The notes under the pieces were generated by a model. It searched no databases and was not told the origin of the DNA. It saw only the letters and a list, made by a program, of their open reading frames with translations. Below are positions 48,998-62,400 of a stretch of 64,000 nucleotides of DNA, piece after piece; within the stretch, counting starts at the first letter, position 1, and each line of letters begins with the position of its first letter. The stretch is from assembly GCF_964199755.1 (NCBI RefSeq), contig NC_133899.1, positions 23,663,446 through 23,727,445 on the forward strand, read 5' to 3'. The translations under genes and the position numbers were made by a program. This stretch comes from Larus michahellis (Eukaryota > Chordata > Aves > Charadriiformes > Laridae).

Positions 48998-50214
48998 TTA
49001 TTTAGAGAAAAAAAATCCCTTCTGTCCACACTTCCACCCTTCCTTGCCCAGCAAGACTACAACGTGCTGCCTCCTGTTCTGCAGGTCATGAGCAACCCAT
49101 TTCAGAACGGCCTCGAACACGGCCTCTTCTTTCACAGGGAGCTCATCCTTCTCCAGCAGGCGTTCCAGGTCATTGAAGGAGAGCGCCACAAACTCTGTGG
49201 ACACCCTGCTCACCTCCTCAAAGTGATGCAGGATGAACTCATGGGCTGCTTCTCGCAGGTCAGGACAGTAGTAGTAGCCTGTGAATCTCCAGATGCCGAC
49301 ACAATTTTCCAAGCACAGCTGGGATTTTAAGAACTCGCAGCACAGCCTGACGATGTCCAGGACATTGAACTGGTCTGCTGCGATGAGCAAACTTTCAACG
49401 TTGTCATCCGTGACCCGCACTGTCCCGGTGTAGGCATATTCCATAAGGAGCCTCATCATTTCAGAGGAAGTGCCGGGGATCTTATAGACCTTCCTCTCGG
49501 CATTGCTCCAGTTGCTGGAGAACAAAGCCCTGAAAAAAACAAAGCAGCGCTGGGGAAGAAAGCGGCCTTGCTGTGTGACACCCTGACCCCATTATCCCCT
49601 GTGCCTCCTTCCCCGGCCACCAATTTGGGCACTAGCAGTAGCCATGCTGGGAGGCCGGGGAGTTTTATGAAGGAATCTTTTACTAGCCGGTTGTTTTAAT
49701 AAGGAGCCACAGGGCAAGTGGGCACCTTGCTTCAACAAGAACACCAGAGAGTAACGGTGTGTGGGGAAGGCAAACCAGGCCAGCCAGGCTGGCCACGCTC
49801 CCAGCCCTGCACCGTATCTGGGGCTTCGCCAGACACCACTTCCAGCGCTGCTGTTCGATCCCAGCTTGTGGATGAATGTTGGTGTCCGACGAGGTACCAG
49901 GACTAGGGGGAACTGCTGGAGGAAAGTTTGAGGGCCGAGGGAAGCGCTGGAGATACACGAAGGCACAGTGTGGCACAGAGCAGGAAATACTGTTTGGCCC
50001 CATCCCCTCCTCCTTCAAGCACTCACCTGAAGTACGGACTGCAGCTGGAGAGGATCATCTTGTAAGCAATGAATTCAATGCCGTCCACGCTGATGATCCC
50101 ATCGCCCAGCTTCCCTTCTGGGCAAAGCCCATGGAAGGCGGGGCAAGCCACTGCACTCATCTTCCTCTCCCTGGGTGAGGAGGAGTATGCGGTGCAAGCC
50201 AAGCTATCGCCCAC
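48998..50214 (-). CDS. KLHL10-like: KLHL10-like BTB-BACK protein (right unit)
   Basis: The exons are 50027-50214 and 48998-49529. The reading frame, splice borders and truncated end are the same as in the left unit. The one exonic change I saw (an Asn codon, AAT to AAC) is silent. It lies about 7.9 kb upstream of the complete RBBP6-like ATG on the same strand. Confidence 0.72.
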
Positions 50215-53200
50215 CTCGAAGCCTGGGGCAGTGGGAGATGCTTCTCTCTGGGGTGCTCACAGCACTTGGTCCTTGCCCTCCCTCCAACATCATAGTAGAA
50301 CCCCTGCCTGTCCGGTGGATCTGGAACGTGCCCCATAATGACATCACAGACGTGGGGGGGACCGGGACCGGCCGTGAGCCCCTCCACAGCCCCTCTGTGG
50401 GGCCGAGGTCTGGGTCCCCACGGTCCATGTTGCCGTGGGGCAGAGCCGTAGGGTCCCTGGGCTCTGTGGACTTCCACACAGGAGAGGAAATAAAAGATGT
50501 ACACAGCTCTAGGCACCGTCTCTAAAAGACTCCAAGCTTTTAAAAGAAAGCAAAGAGGGGGAAAGAGGCATTTGGGAAACTGGAAAATAGACAGAGAAAG
50601 CAAGCTTTCAAAACAAGTAGCAGCGTATATTGCTCACTGTAAGGCATTATTGCCATGAGCATCTACCGTAGCTAGAAAAGAAAAATGCTTGCCAGCCTCA
50701 CCTTGGAAGCTTGGTACCTGAAAAACACTTGTGTTTAACAGCAGCTCTCTCAAGAGCTAGCGGTTTGAAGCAGCAACGCTACCAGGTTCAAGGCCCACAT
50801 CTCCTCAGTGCACATGCTTATGTCAGTTTTGCAAAGCCAGCCAGAAAGCTGAATGGACCCTGAAAATACCAACCGCCTCCTTCCACTAATGCCAGTAAAA
50901 ATGCCACGAATACAGCAGGATTGGAAGTTTTGTTATAAATACATGAACTGCAACAGAATCCTAATCGTCTGCCCATGTAGTATATGCATTTTCAACCCCA
51001 TACAACAAGAAAAAATGCAACTCCACTGGCAGTCTCTAGAAAAGACACAATTCTAGCAGATAGGACCACATATGAAGACATGTACAGGTCTATGCAACTT
51101 GGTGGGGTTCCCATGGGTATTTGGGGTTCCCTGGGGGGATATTGAGGGTTTTTTGGGTCCTGTGGGTGGGACTTAGGAGGCTCTTGGGGGCCATTAGATG
51201 GTTCAAGGGAGGCTTTGGAGGGCATTGGGTGCCCTTGGTGGAGTTTGGGAGGGGTTCCAATCCTCGTGTTTCCAATTTTCCCCAACAGGGTAAAATTCAA
51301 CTTCTTTTTGGACGAGACAGGCCAGCATATGTGTTAAAATGGTGCAGGTTTCTTTTGATGTAACCAGGAACAGTGGCGCGTACAATGATTTGAAAAGAAA
51401 TGTTGCAGTAGAAAATCAGCAAGGGCGGCAATCTGGTAAATGATCAAGAAATGAAAAATTGCACGTTCATCCCTTGCCTTGGAGCTGCAAGGGTTGCTTT
51501 CCCATTTGAAGCTCTGAAGTGTCACTAATACTACATATATTAAGAACGCTGGTACATGGGGAAGGTGGATTGCTTTCGCACACCAGTTCTTTTCTCATTT
51601 ACAAACGTGTCACAATCGGCAGCAGGTCTCCTTTCAGAAAGGATTCAGAGATGTTCATATTCAGATACATCCAAGGCTCATTTATTGCTTTAAACTTTCA
51701 GTAAACCAAGTCACTGCTGGGTGCCCGGAGTCGGATCCCTTTTGGTGCAGAAGAGCAGGAGAGGGAAATGGCCGCTGGCGAAGGCAGGGGGCCGCAGGGC
51801 CAACCTCCTCTTTGAGGGTGCAGACGTCTCCTCTTTTCCATCGGTCACGTTGATTTCTCTGCAGGCAGCAGCTCCTTTTCTGAGCAAACATTTTTGGCAA
51901 CCAAATTTCTGCTGTCCAGACACAAGTGGGATGGAGGATGCCCTTCTAAGCAGCTGAAGCAAGGAAGCGCAGGGAAATGTCACTCCAGTGTTAAAGGTGA
52001 TCTTTTCTCGTTAGACACAGCAAAATCCTTTGAGTGGCCATTTCCAGGTTTGACGAGGAGGAACGTGGGCCAAATGCTGAGGCTCTGGTGCGTGCCAGTG
52101 GGACAGAGGGGATGCCCGCGGCGTGATGGAGGAGGAAGGGGGAGCCCTCTCCCCCTCGGGAGGGCACAATTTTGCTCACAGGCTGGTGTGGCTGAAGCCT
52201 GGCCGGCAGCTCAGCACCACACAGCCGCTCCCTCGCTCCTGCGCAGTGGGGTGCAGGGGGAGCATCGGAAGGGGGAAAGGGAGAAAAGTGGTGGCTTAGA
52301 AACAAGGAGAGCGGAAAAGAAAGCCCAAGGAAAACAAGGGATGCAAAAGAAAGCCATTGCCGACCAGCAAGCCAGCGATGCCCAGCCAGGCCCCGAGCAA
52401 GGGCAGACCCCGCCAACCTTCGCTCCCCACCCCCACCCAGTTTCATTGCTGAGCACGCTGTGGTAGGGTGTGGGATATGCCTTTGGGCGGTTGGCCTCAG
52501 ATGTCCCCGCTCTGTCCCCTCCCAGCCTCTTGGGCACCCCCAGCACACTCGCTGGCTTGCAGTCTGAGGAGCAGAACAGCCCTCGGTGCCGCGCAAGCAC
52601 TGCAAGAACTAGCGCATCCCGGGGCCCTCCGGGCTCTTTTCAGCACAGCTGCAAAACAGAGCCCCGCACGAGCTGCTGGGAAGAATTCTCATCGTTAAGC
52701 TCATGAGACGCTCACGGGTCAGGACGTGTTTGGCACCCTTTTACAACCCTCCTGGCCTTCACTCGCCTGTGCCAGCGCTTGAGGCTACTCTAGGTTCTGC
52801 CAGTCCCCCTGGGCCATGAGGGTCCCAGCCAGACCAGCCTCCAGACGTGCCAGGCCCCACACACCCGGGGAAAAGGCCCGAGCAGAGAAGAGCTTCCCCT
52901 GGGGCGAGAGGATCTGCTGGGCTCAGCGGGCAGAGGAGGAGCTCAGGCAACACTTCAGCAAAGTGCAGATGCCCAAGTCCCTGCCGGGCCCTGCTGGGCT
53001 GCACCCTCATGTGCCCGGGGAGCCGGCAGATGGGCTGGGGAGGCCACTCCAACAGGGAGCTGTGCCTCAGGACTGCACGCAAGCAACCACCAGCCCCGGG
53101 CTGGGGCGCAGCAGAGCCAGCTCTCTGCTCAGGGAGAGCCTCTTGCCCGCACTGCCTGCTGGGGCCAGCAGGAGCAGTGACTGGCCTGTTTCCCCTGGGC

Positions 53201-53928
53201 AGGGCTGGCAGCTGCGGGAAGGCCTGGGCAGGTCAGGTGACCCAAACTGACCAATGGGGTGTTCCCTCCCAGCTCCCACGCTCTGTGGAAAAGGCGAGGC
53301 ATCAATGGCTTGGGGCTGCATCAATGGCTTGGGGCTGCATCAATGGCTTGGGGCTGCGTCTATGGCCCCTGGCTGAGGAGGACCCTGCCAGTTTTTCTAC
53401 CTTTTTTCCTTATGCACCAAATGTAAATGAAGTGGCTAGCAGGGTACGACAATATGAAGGCAGTCCCTCTTGTCCCCTTCCTGTTGCAGGTGTGGAAAAA
53501 ATGACTGAGAAAATCGAGGAAACGACCAAGACAACAGCCAAGCAAAACGAGGTAACAGCTAAGAAAAATTACAAACTGTTTTTTTAACTGTCCAGGCTGG
53601 AGAAAGAATCCCACTCTTCCTCTGAACCATCCCACTCTCGGCCATTCAGAAATAACACCCTCCCACGAAACCCATTCAAGAGAAACAGGACCCGCTCTGG
53701 GATTTCCTGTGGCTTTGCCGCTGCGACTATGGAGAGCACAGGAGTAAATGGGGTAGAAAATCTACCCCGGTACCACGAGCACGAAAGCTTGAGTTGCAAG
53801 GCAAAGCAGAGCAAAGAGAGAATTCTTCCAGGAGGGTGGCTGCTCCACTCCTTGGTAAGCGGTTCTCCGGTCCGCATAGGAACTCCTCTGCTAATAGTGC
53901 AGTGCGCAGTGTACCCTGTTGCCTTCGA

Positions 53929-55706
53929 ATCATAAAGGGGCAAAATCTGTCACTATTTCTGGTGGGACAGGCGGGTCTCGAGAACTGACTGCACTGGAGG
54001 CTGAAGTGAGCCTAACAGGGAATAAAGGGGAGCCGCATCCCGTTGTGACTGGCCCTGTTGCTCCGTGCATCCTTGGCATAGGCTGCCTCAAGAGAGGGTA
54101 TTTCAAAGACCTGAAAGGGTATTGGTGGGCTTTTGGTACAGCAGCTGGAGAGACTGAGGACAATACACAGCTGTCTGCCTTACCTGGCCTTTCCGCTGAC
54201 CCTTCTGTGGTGGGACTGCTGAAGGTTAAAGAACAGCAGGTGCCAATTGCTACTGCCACAGATCATTGACGACAGTACTGCACTGACCGAGACTCCCTGA
54301 TTCCCATCCAGAACCTGGTTCGTCAGATGGAGACCCAAGGAGTGCTCAGCAAGACTCGCTCACCCTTTAACAGCCCAATATGGCCAGTGTGGAAGTCTGA
54401 TGGAGACGGGAGATTAACAGTAGATTACCATGGCCCAAAGGAAGCCACACCACCACTGACTGCTGCTGTGCCAGACCTGCTAGAAGTGCAACATCAACTG
54501 GAGTCAAAGGCAGCCAAATGGTATGCTCCAATTGACCCTGCTAATGCATTTTTCTCTCTTCCTTCAGCAGCAGGGTGCAGGCCACAGTTTGCTTTCGCCT
54601 GCAGAGGCATCCAGTATGGACTGCCCCAGGGGTGGAAAGACAGCCCTGCTATTTGCCATGGGCTGGTCCAGACTGCACTGGAGAAGGCTGGGGCTCCAGG
54701 ACACATGCAATACATTGATGATATGATTGTGTGGGGTAATGCAGCAGAAGAAGGTTTCAAGAAAGGTCAGAAAATAACCAAGACCCTTCTGAAAGTGGGT
54801 TTTGCCATGAAACGAGGTAAGGTCAAGGGACCTGCAGGAGACATCCAGTTCTTGGGACTCAAGTGGCAAGATGCTCGTCGCCAGACCCCAATGGATGCGA
54901 TTAACAAAAGAACAGCTATGTCGCCACCTCCTAACAAAAAGGAAACACAAGCCGTTGCAGGTGTTGTGGGTTTCTGTAGCATGCACATTCCAGGTTATAA
55001 GCAGATTGTGAAACCTCTCTATGAAGGGACTGGAAAGAAAAAGGATTTTAGGCGGGGTCCTGAGCCACGGCAGGCCTTTAAGCAAATTAAACAAGAGACT
55101 GTGCATGCAGCAGCTCTTAGAGCAGTCGGAACAGGACGGGACATTAAAAATGTGCTCTCCACTGCAGCCGGGGACAATGGACCTACCTGGAGCCTCTGGC
55201 AGAAGGCACCAGGGGAGACTCGAGGTCGACCCCTAGGATTCTGAGGTTGAGGATACAAAGGCTCCAAGGCCAACTATACTCCAGCTGAGAAAGAAATTCT
55301 GGCAGCATGTGAAGGAGTTGGAGCTGCTTCAGAGGTAATTGGTACCCGAGCACAGCTCCTCCTGGTGCCCCCATGGCCAGTGCTGGGCTGGATGTTCAAA
55401 GGCAAAGTTCCTTCTACTCATCATGCTCCCGATGCTACCTGGAGTAAGTGGGTTGCCTTAATCACGCAGTGAGCTGGAATAGGAAACCCAAATTGTCCAA
55501 GAATTGTAGAAGTGATGACAAACTGGCCTGAAGGCAAAGACTCTGGAATGCCACCAGAGGAGGTGGTGTCTCGTGCTGAGGAAGCCCCACCATATAACGA
55601 ACTCTCTGATAAGGAGAAACAGGATGCTCTGTTCACTGATGGCTCTTGTTGTCCTATGGCTCCACCCCGTGATCAAGGGTCCCTCCCCACCTTTCCTGTA
55701 GGCCCC
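53929..55706 (+). mobile_element. ERVL-type endogenous retrovirus, pol fossil (right unit)
   Basis: Right-unit copy of the fossil at 19980-21757, nearly identical. Confidence 0.85.
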
Positions 55707-55708
55707 CT

Positions 55709-55894
55709 TTAGGGACTGGAAGGCAGCTCTAAGGTCTCCTGGTGCCTTCTCTTCTCCAGGCAGAACAACCCCGGCTCTCTCAGCCGGTCCTCACAGCAGA
55801 GGGGCTCCAGCCCTCTGAGCATCTTCATGGCCCTCCTCTGGACCCGTTCCAAGAGGTCCATGGCCTTCTTGTGCAGAGGACTCCAACAAACGTG
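55709..55894 (-). mobile_element. CR1 fragment, RT C-terminal part (right unit)
   Basis: Counterpart of 21760-21945. Confidence 0.8.
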
Positions 55895-58800
55895 TAAACA
55901 CACGTTGTTCTCATCTGCGGCAGCGCTCAGGTTTCCACACCGTGCTCTCACAGCCAGAGTTTGTAGAGACAGGCCCAGGTCTGACTCTTGTTCTTCAGTT
56001 TGAGCATGACTGTTCCTCCTCCTCTTATCTCCTGTGTGTTTATACACTATAAAATAGTCAGCCAAATTTGGAGTGATATTACAACAAATATGTAAACACA
56101 ATCCAGCTCTTTTCCCCTTTGAAGGTAGGTACAAGGTTTACTCTTCAGTCGGCAGAGGTGTAACGCCATCCCTCGGCTTGTAAAAGGCCCTTTGGCTCGT
56201 ACCCTGACTACCCAAGCAGTTGTTTTATCCGAAACATTGTTTAACATACTCTTTTCTCTGGCCCATGATCCTGGTATTTTACTGACCTAAATTTCCCTGA
56301 AGCTGGTTACAATCAACCTTTTCTGGTAAAGACTAAGGAAAAATGTATTTGCCGCTACTGTTCCAACCGTTATTTCTTCTCTCTCGTTAAGCAATAGATA
56401 TAAGCTTTTCCTTCCTGGCCTTTACTTTTAAAATGCAAAACAGTTATTAGGGGCTCTAACTAAAAATCATTTCGTGTCCTAGGTTTCTTGATTTTACCTC
56501 TAGCCATGCACGACATTATCCTGTGCCTTATGCCTTTGTCTTCTTCACACAGTTCTTTTTTTCAGAGCTGTGGATGATAACTGCCGAGTCTGTCACCCAC
56601 TCTGGGGGAGCTTTCTGTTTGGTCATTTCCACTTAGATTTTCCAACCACCTACGTCTCTGCCTGAGCTTTTCCAGCTGAAGAGTTGCCACGTGTCGGTGT
56701 GTTCAAACCGCTCAGACCCGTTCCGCCTCACCTGAAGAGGGGAGATGAGGTATCTTGGTCCAAGGGTTTTCTGAAGAGAGACCGTGGGATCTGTGATCAT
56801 TTCCATGGAACGGACCACACTTAACCTCTAGCAGATGACCAAGCAGTATTGTTCCAGAAGGAACATACTAAATTTAGTCACTGAGTCAACATCTGTTTCT
56901 TATGTCTGAACAACAGTCCAAACTGATTTTGCTCTGTAAGCGTGCTTTCCTTCACTGCGGTTTCACCACCTGAACTGTATTTCACCGCCTGGAGTCAGAC
57001 GTGTTCCAGCATTTACCCTCACCCAGAGCGTCCTGTTCGCATACCTCCCTTCACACTACTGTCGGCACTGCCTAAGAACTTCAGAAATTCGGTCGGGAGA
57101 CTTCTAAACACGCATGTAGTAAAAATTAACTACTCAGGCCGGAGCATAGCTGCATTCCAGGTGTTCTGCAGCTCAGAAAGCCTGGAAAAAAGTAATCATA
57201 AGAAACTCCACATGCAGAGTAAACTAAATTCACAGGAGACTGAAAAATCACCTGGAATGCTGCTACAGTGCTCTGAAAAGAGAGGAGAGTTTAACTGAGC
57301 TTGACAGGCTTCGACTACAGCTTTTTCGGCACAAGGTGATATAACAATAGGGGATTCTGCCTGGTTTTATGGAGCTATTCCATAAAGAAACGTCCAAAAT
57401 TTTACTTCCATGCAATTACTAAGTATTCTGAACCTTGATAATAAGGCATACTTCACACATTCCAACTCTTATAAGAATCCCATTTCACCGAGTCCTAAAT
57501 TTTCAGTCTCTCATTAGGCCAAAGGATGTTCACAGGGACTGGTGAGAAAGAAGTCTTCGGTTTTCAGTGGCCTCATCATCACGAGCACAGACCATGCAAA
57601 GGGAGAGTCGGAGCTGCCTGAAATTCTCACACATCTGGAGTTGGCTTTGGTGATACGAGTTCCCTGGAGCACACATAGGAAATGCCGGGTGAGCACGCTG
57701 AACAACTAGGATGGACCGGTGCTTTTTGATTCTGGGAAGTCAAAATTTGAGTCGCTGAACTGGAAAGCCTGCTTTGCCTTGTGCAGAAAACACCTGAAAT
57801 CCACCAGGAACGCCTTGACACGAGAAGGCACAAACTACAGGAACTGAAATCCAGGACTAATTCTGGTTTGTTCTTGTTTTAACCCTGAGAAGTAGAGGAT
57901 GCCCAGTCTCTAACCCAATATTTAAAATGTGATAGTCACCCCCACTGCAAAGCAAGATGGATTATCCCTAGTACTATTTACTATTTACTATTCACTATTC
58001 CTGTATAGTCCTAAATACCCCAGTAACAGTACCTATAAACTATGACACTTTTTGAACAAAATAGTCTCTGCGAATGGGAAGCCCTAAAATGCTGCTTTAA
58101 TTTATCGTACTTCCAAACAGAACTCCTTTGGGGCAAATCCCAACAGCCAAACAGTCAAGGGCTTTCCCTACTGAATGCAACCGTTACCGTGATGTTATGC
58201 CCTTAATGCACAACGAGAAGTATTTCCTACCGTGCTGGCTTTCTGGCAGTGGAGCAACACCCACCACTGCCACTTCTTTTTTTTTTTTTTTTTTTTTTTA
58301 AATTACGTCTGTCTTAAAAAGATCCCGCTAATTAAATGTATGCCTTCTAGATTGTCACTGTTCAAAGCAGTTTAAAGCAGAAGCCTGACTTTCTAGTGGG
58401 CTTTCTTCTTCTGCCAAACTCATCTGCTGAACCCCACTATTAATGGAAGGGTTAGGTCTGTGTCATGGCACCACCATGTGAAAATGCTACTACTGAAGGT
58501 TCTGTTTCAAAAACACAAGCATCCTGGGGATCAGCAGAGTTATGAGAGGAAATACAGATTACAGGGCATCTTAAAGCATGTGTGTAAATGTTTGCTGGCA
58601 AATGACAACAGCTTTCTAAACAAACTAGAACAATGTTGAAATGTGACAGCTTCACACGTAACAGTATTTTAAAACAGTCAGTCCCAGCTGTTAATACTGG
58701 CTGTATGTTTGGGGCCATATGCTACCTTTTACAATATAAAACCAAGTCCACTTGGCACGTGAAAAACGTGCACCTCTCAGCAATACCTCCCCACGTTGCA

Positions 58801-59414
58801 TCCGTTCAAAAGATTTAAAGTCCTACCAGTCTTTTCAAAACCAAATGCGTTGCTGTGTTATTTTGCACACATGTAAGCTACCAGCAAGCTTTTACTGCTG
58901 GCGTTTTTCTGTCGCTAGTCTTTTCTCGGCTAATCTCCCACTGTCACTGGAAATCTCACCACGTTGGACGGTTTACTGAAAACATTTTATTGTAATCAAA
59001 AAGTGACGTATCAGGGCTCTGCGTATTCTGCAAATCATTCTGCTGATATTTCATAATCGGTTGTAACAGCTGCTTCTGGCAGGCAATTAAAAAACATACT
59101 CAACCATGAAGATGTTCACAGTACCTGAAACTCCACCCAAAGTAATGAACGGTGGTTAAAACTAAGATGCCCCAGCAAAACCTTTCACGTTGCATTGTCA
59201 CAACTCACAATTCTGAACAAAATGTTCACTTCTATAAAGCTCCAATGTAAAGATCCAGCTGCAATATTTCAAGGGCAGCACAGTCGCCTTCATGCCGTTA
59301 CTTGCAACACTTGAATTCGTTCACATTTTAAGAAAATTTGATACAGATGACTTAAGAATTCAGTCTTTTTTTCATTATCTGTCGTTCCATGGAGTGACAG
59401 ATTTCACTTTTTAG

Positions 59415-62400
59415 TCATCCTTCTCTTTGCTCTTCTTCGATTTTTTTCTTCTTGTGTTTGAGTTTTGTCCCAAACTCAGCATTGGGAAATCCTTTATTCT
59501 CATCCCCTTTTCTTCTCTTCTGGTGTTTTTTACATTCATTTCCTTTGCCATCTTCCAGCGGATATTCCATGTCCTTCTCATTTGATTGTGGTGGATCTTT
59601 CATGCCGTGGCGCTCTCTTCCAGAAGGTTTTTCAGGGTCACGTCCATCTCTATTATGACTTCTGTGGCTTTGCCCACCAGGAGAGTCTTCCCTGCGTCCC
59701 CGAGCATATGGCAAATTCTCTCGTCTGGTCCCAGGTGGACCAGACCTATCTGGAGAAATGCTCTCTCTATTTACTGCTGGTCGAGGTTGAGCGCCAGCAG
59801 CAAAGCCCTTGTAAAACTTTTCGTACCATTCTCTATAGTTCCGTTCCCATTCTCTGTATCTCTCCTTTTCAAAGCGACCTCTGAGGTCAACAGATCTGCC
59901 ATGGTAAGCTTTCATATCATACGGGGGAACTTCTCGGTATCTCTTAAAGTACTGCCTTTCTCCATCCCCTCGAGGTATAGTCCGTTTAGTGGGAGACTGG
60001 CCTCGAAACGCTGGAGACCTTGACCTAGAGTGATAGTTACGACTCTTCCCTTTGCCTCTTCTTGGATAGGGTGGTGATCGCGAGAAGGAACGAGAAGGGG
60101 AACGCCTAAATGATCGAGAGTAGGAGCCAGAGCGGGAAGAACCTGATCTTGACTTGGAGTGGGTACACGAACTTCTAGAGTAAAATGAAGCACTATAGGG
60201 AGACTTGGACCTTAGAAAAAAAAACAACACAAAAACCATAAATGAAGTTAATTCAAAACAGTCACTCTCCTGGTTGATTTTTCTCCTCCCAAAATTAGTT
60301 GTTTGGGGGTTTTTCCCCTCTCCATATGCTTATGTCAAAGCTGCTTTCAGCTGCTGACATAACGCTACTGCAAATTGGAGGACGTGATAACATGTAAAAG
60401 TTTCTGCTTACAAGAGAGAACACCTGCTGCTTTGATAGTGTAAAAGCATAGAGGAAGGGTAAGTTTATATCCACCATTTCTGTCACATGAACTGCCACAG
60501 CTCTTGATTGACTGAAGGTGGCCTATACTGGCTTCTGCTGGTCCGCAAAGGCACACGTGTTTCACTACTCAGGCACGACATGCAGTGCAAACCCTTTTTG
60601 GTGCAGTAAGACGCAAAAAGAGCAAGTCTTAATGGCTACAGTGCACTATCAAACATCAAGAAGACACGATTCAGCCTGAAGACAGTAAAGCTCCATTTTA
60701 AAATGCCCGCTCAGTCCATTTAACTTCACTACTGATTTGGCAATTTGTACAGGATGCAAAATACAGCAAAATACGGATTGTACAGCAATTCTACATACAG
60801 GACACTTCTAGCCACATGGCCTAGCAAAATTTTCCACATCATAGCTCTAACCAAGGATAGTGACGGCTTCTGAACTCAGCCTCTAGTACTACAACCCATT
60901 GCCATTACTCTAGGAAAGCTACTGGCAGCGTTACTAACAGAGCTGTTCAGACTCCTGCCCATGTGATTTTTGGGGACAGAAGACATGAGCTACCCTGAGC
61001 TTTTTCTTCACAAGTTTTGCTTTTATTAGTTTTTAAAGAACCATTTCACATTATTCTGCATATGTTCATTAGCATCATTCCTCCCCTTTAGGAAGAGACA
61101 CACCTGCTCCTTAACAACTGCTGCCCAATTCTAACGATCCGTCTGCTGTAGCCTCTGCCGTATGTGAGCTAGTACCCTACATATGAAACCCCCATCGCTG
61201 CTAATCCCTTGAATCATCCAGTCCATCCAATGACAGAAGGATGGAGTGGAACTCCTCCTCATTCTTCTACACAATCTGCTTCTCCCTTACGGACTCTGCC
61301 CTGATTTTAAAGAGGAAAGAGAACAAAGCGGGAGCGTGGTGGCGAGCATTTTTCTCCCTGCTTTCTGTTCATTTGAGATGACACTCATTTCTTGGTCTTC
61401 ACACTTGCCCTCCACATCCTCATCCCCGGCACGTCCCTCAGTCTTCTCTCCTCATACTCAGCTTTGCAACTGTGCATGGAGGCTGCCCATGCTGAAAAGA
61501 GACTCCCATCTCCCGTGTGCCGAGTGCCCACCGCTCCTCTGCCACTCCTTGATACGCTTAATGCTTCCCACGTTGTTGATGACATATTTGGCCTGTTCTT
61601 GTCCCTGAACTGTTATTTTCTTCCTTACTGAATTTCAGATTTCAGACAATCTGTGGGATGGATCCTGGTTTCTGTTATTTATTTATCTTAAGATTTTAGA
61701 AACACAATGCACCCTTACAATCTACCTAGAACAAATTTATACCAAAAGGAAGGACGAGCTTGACACTGCGACAATAGATAAGGCAGGCTCCTCTCTCTCC
61801 CTCTGAGAGAAAGCAGCTTGGCTGTTGGAGATGACTATATTGAAGAAATTCAAAATTGTCAGAAACTAACAGCACTGACTTTTCCAATCATGTGCTCAAT
61901 CAGTATCAACTAAGTTGCCAAAAAAAAAAAAAAGAGAATGTTGGAGTCTGGTTGCTATCAGGAAATCAATTTTTTCAGCTCTGTTCAGCCAGCAATCAAA
62001 AGGGTGGCTTTCCATCCGATCCTTTGATTCTGTTTCATTTTTATATGTAACTATAGTGTCCTCAAAAAAACGTCGTTTCTCAGAGTCCTCTTTTCAATCA
62101 TGTACCGGGGTTTTATGTTAAATAATCTCACCGCAAGCACAGACTCCCTCCGTCAAAGCCAATTCAAATTAAGCCGTTTAAACAATAATTACCACTTGTA
62201 TTCTCCACAGCTATCTGTGCATTCTTTCTTCATTGTAAATCAGCTGTTGTATAAGGTACGTGTTATGGCCTCGTTACAAGCAGTAATAGATTGAATTGCT
62301 GTGGAATACTTACAGTTCCCAGCCTGGTCTGCCACCTGCTGAGCGAGGTGTACTGGCTCTCGTTGGATGACGACCTTTTGGAGTCGGGAGAGGACAAAGA

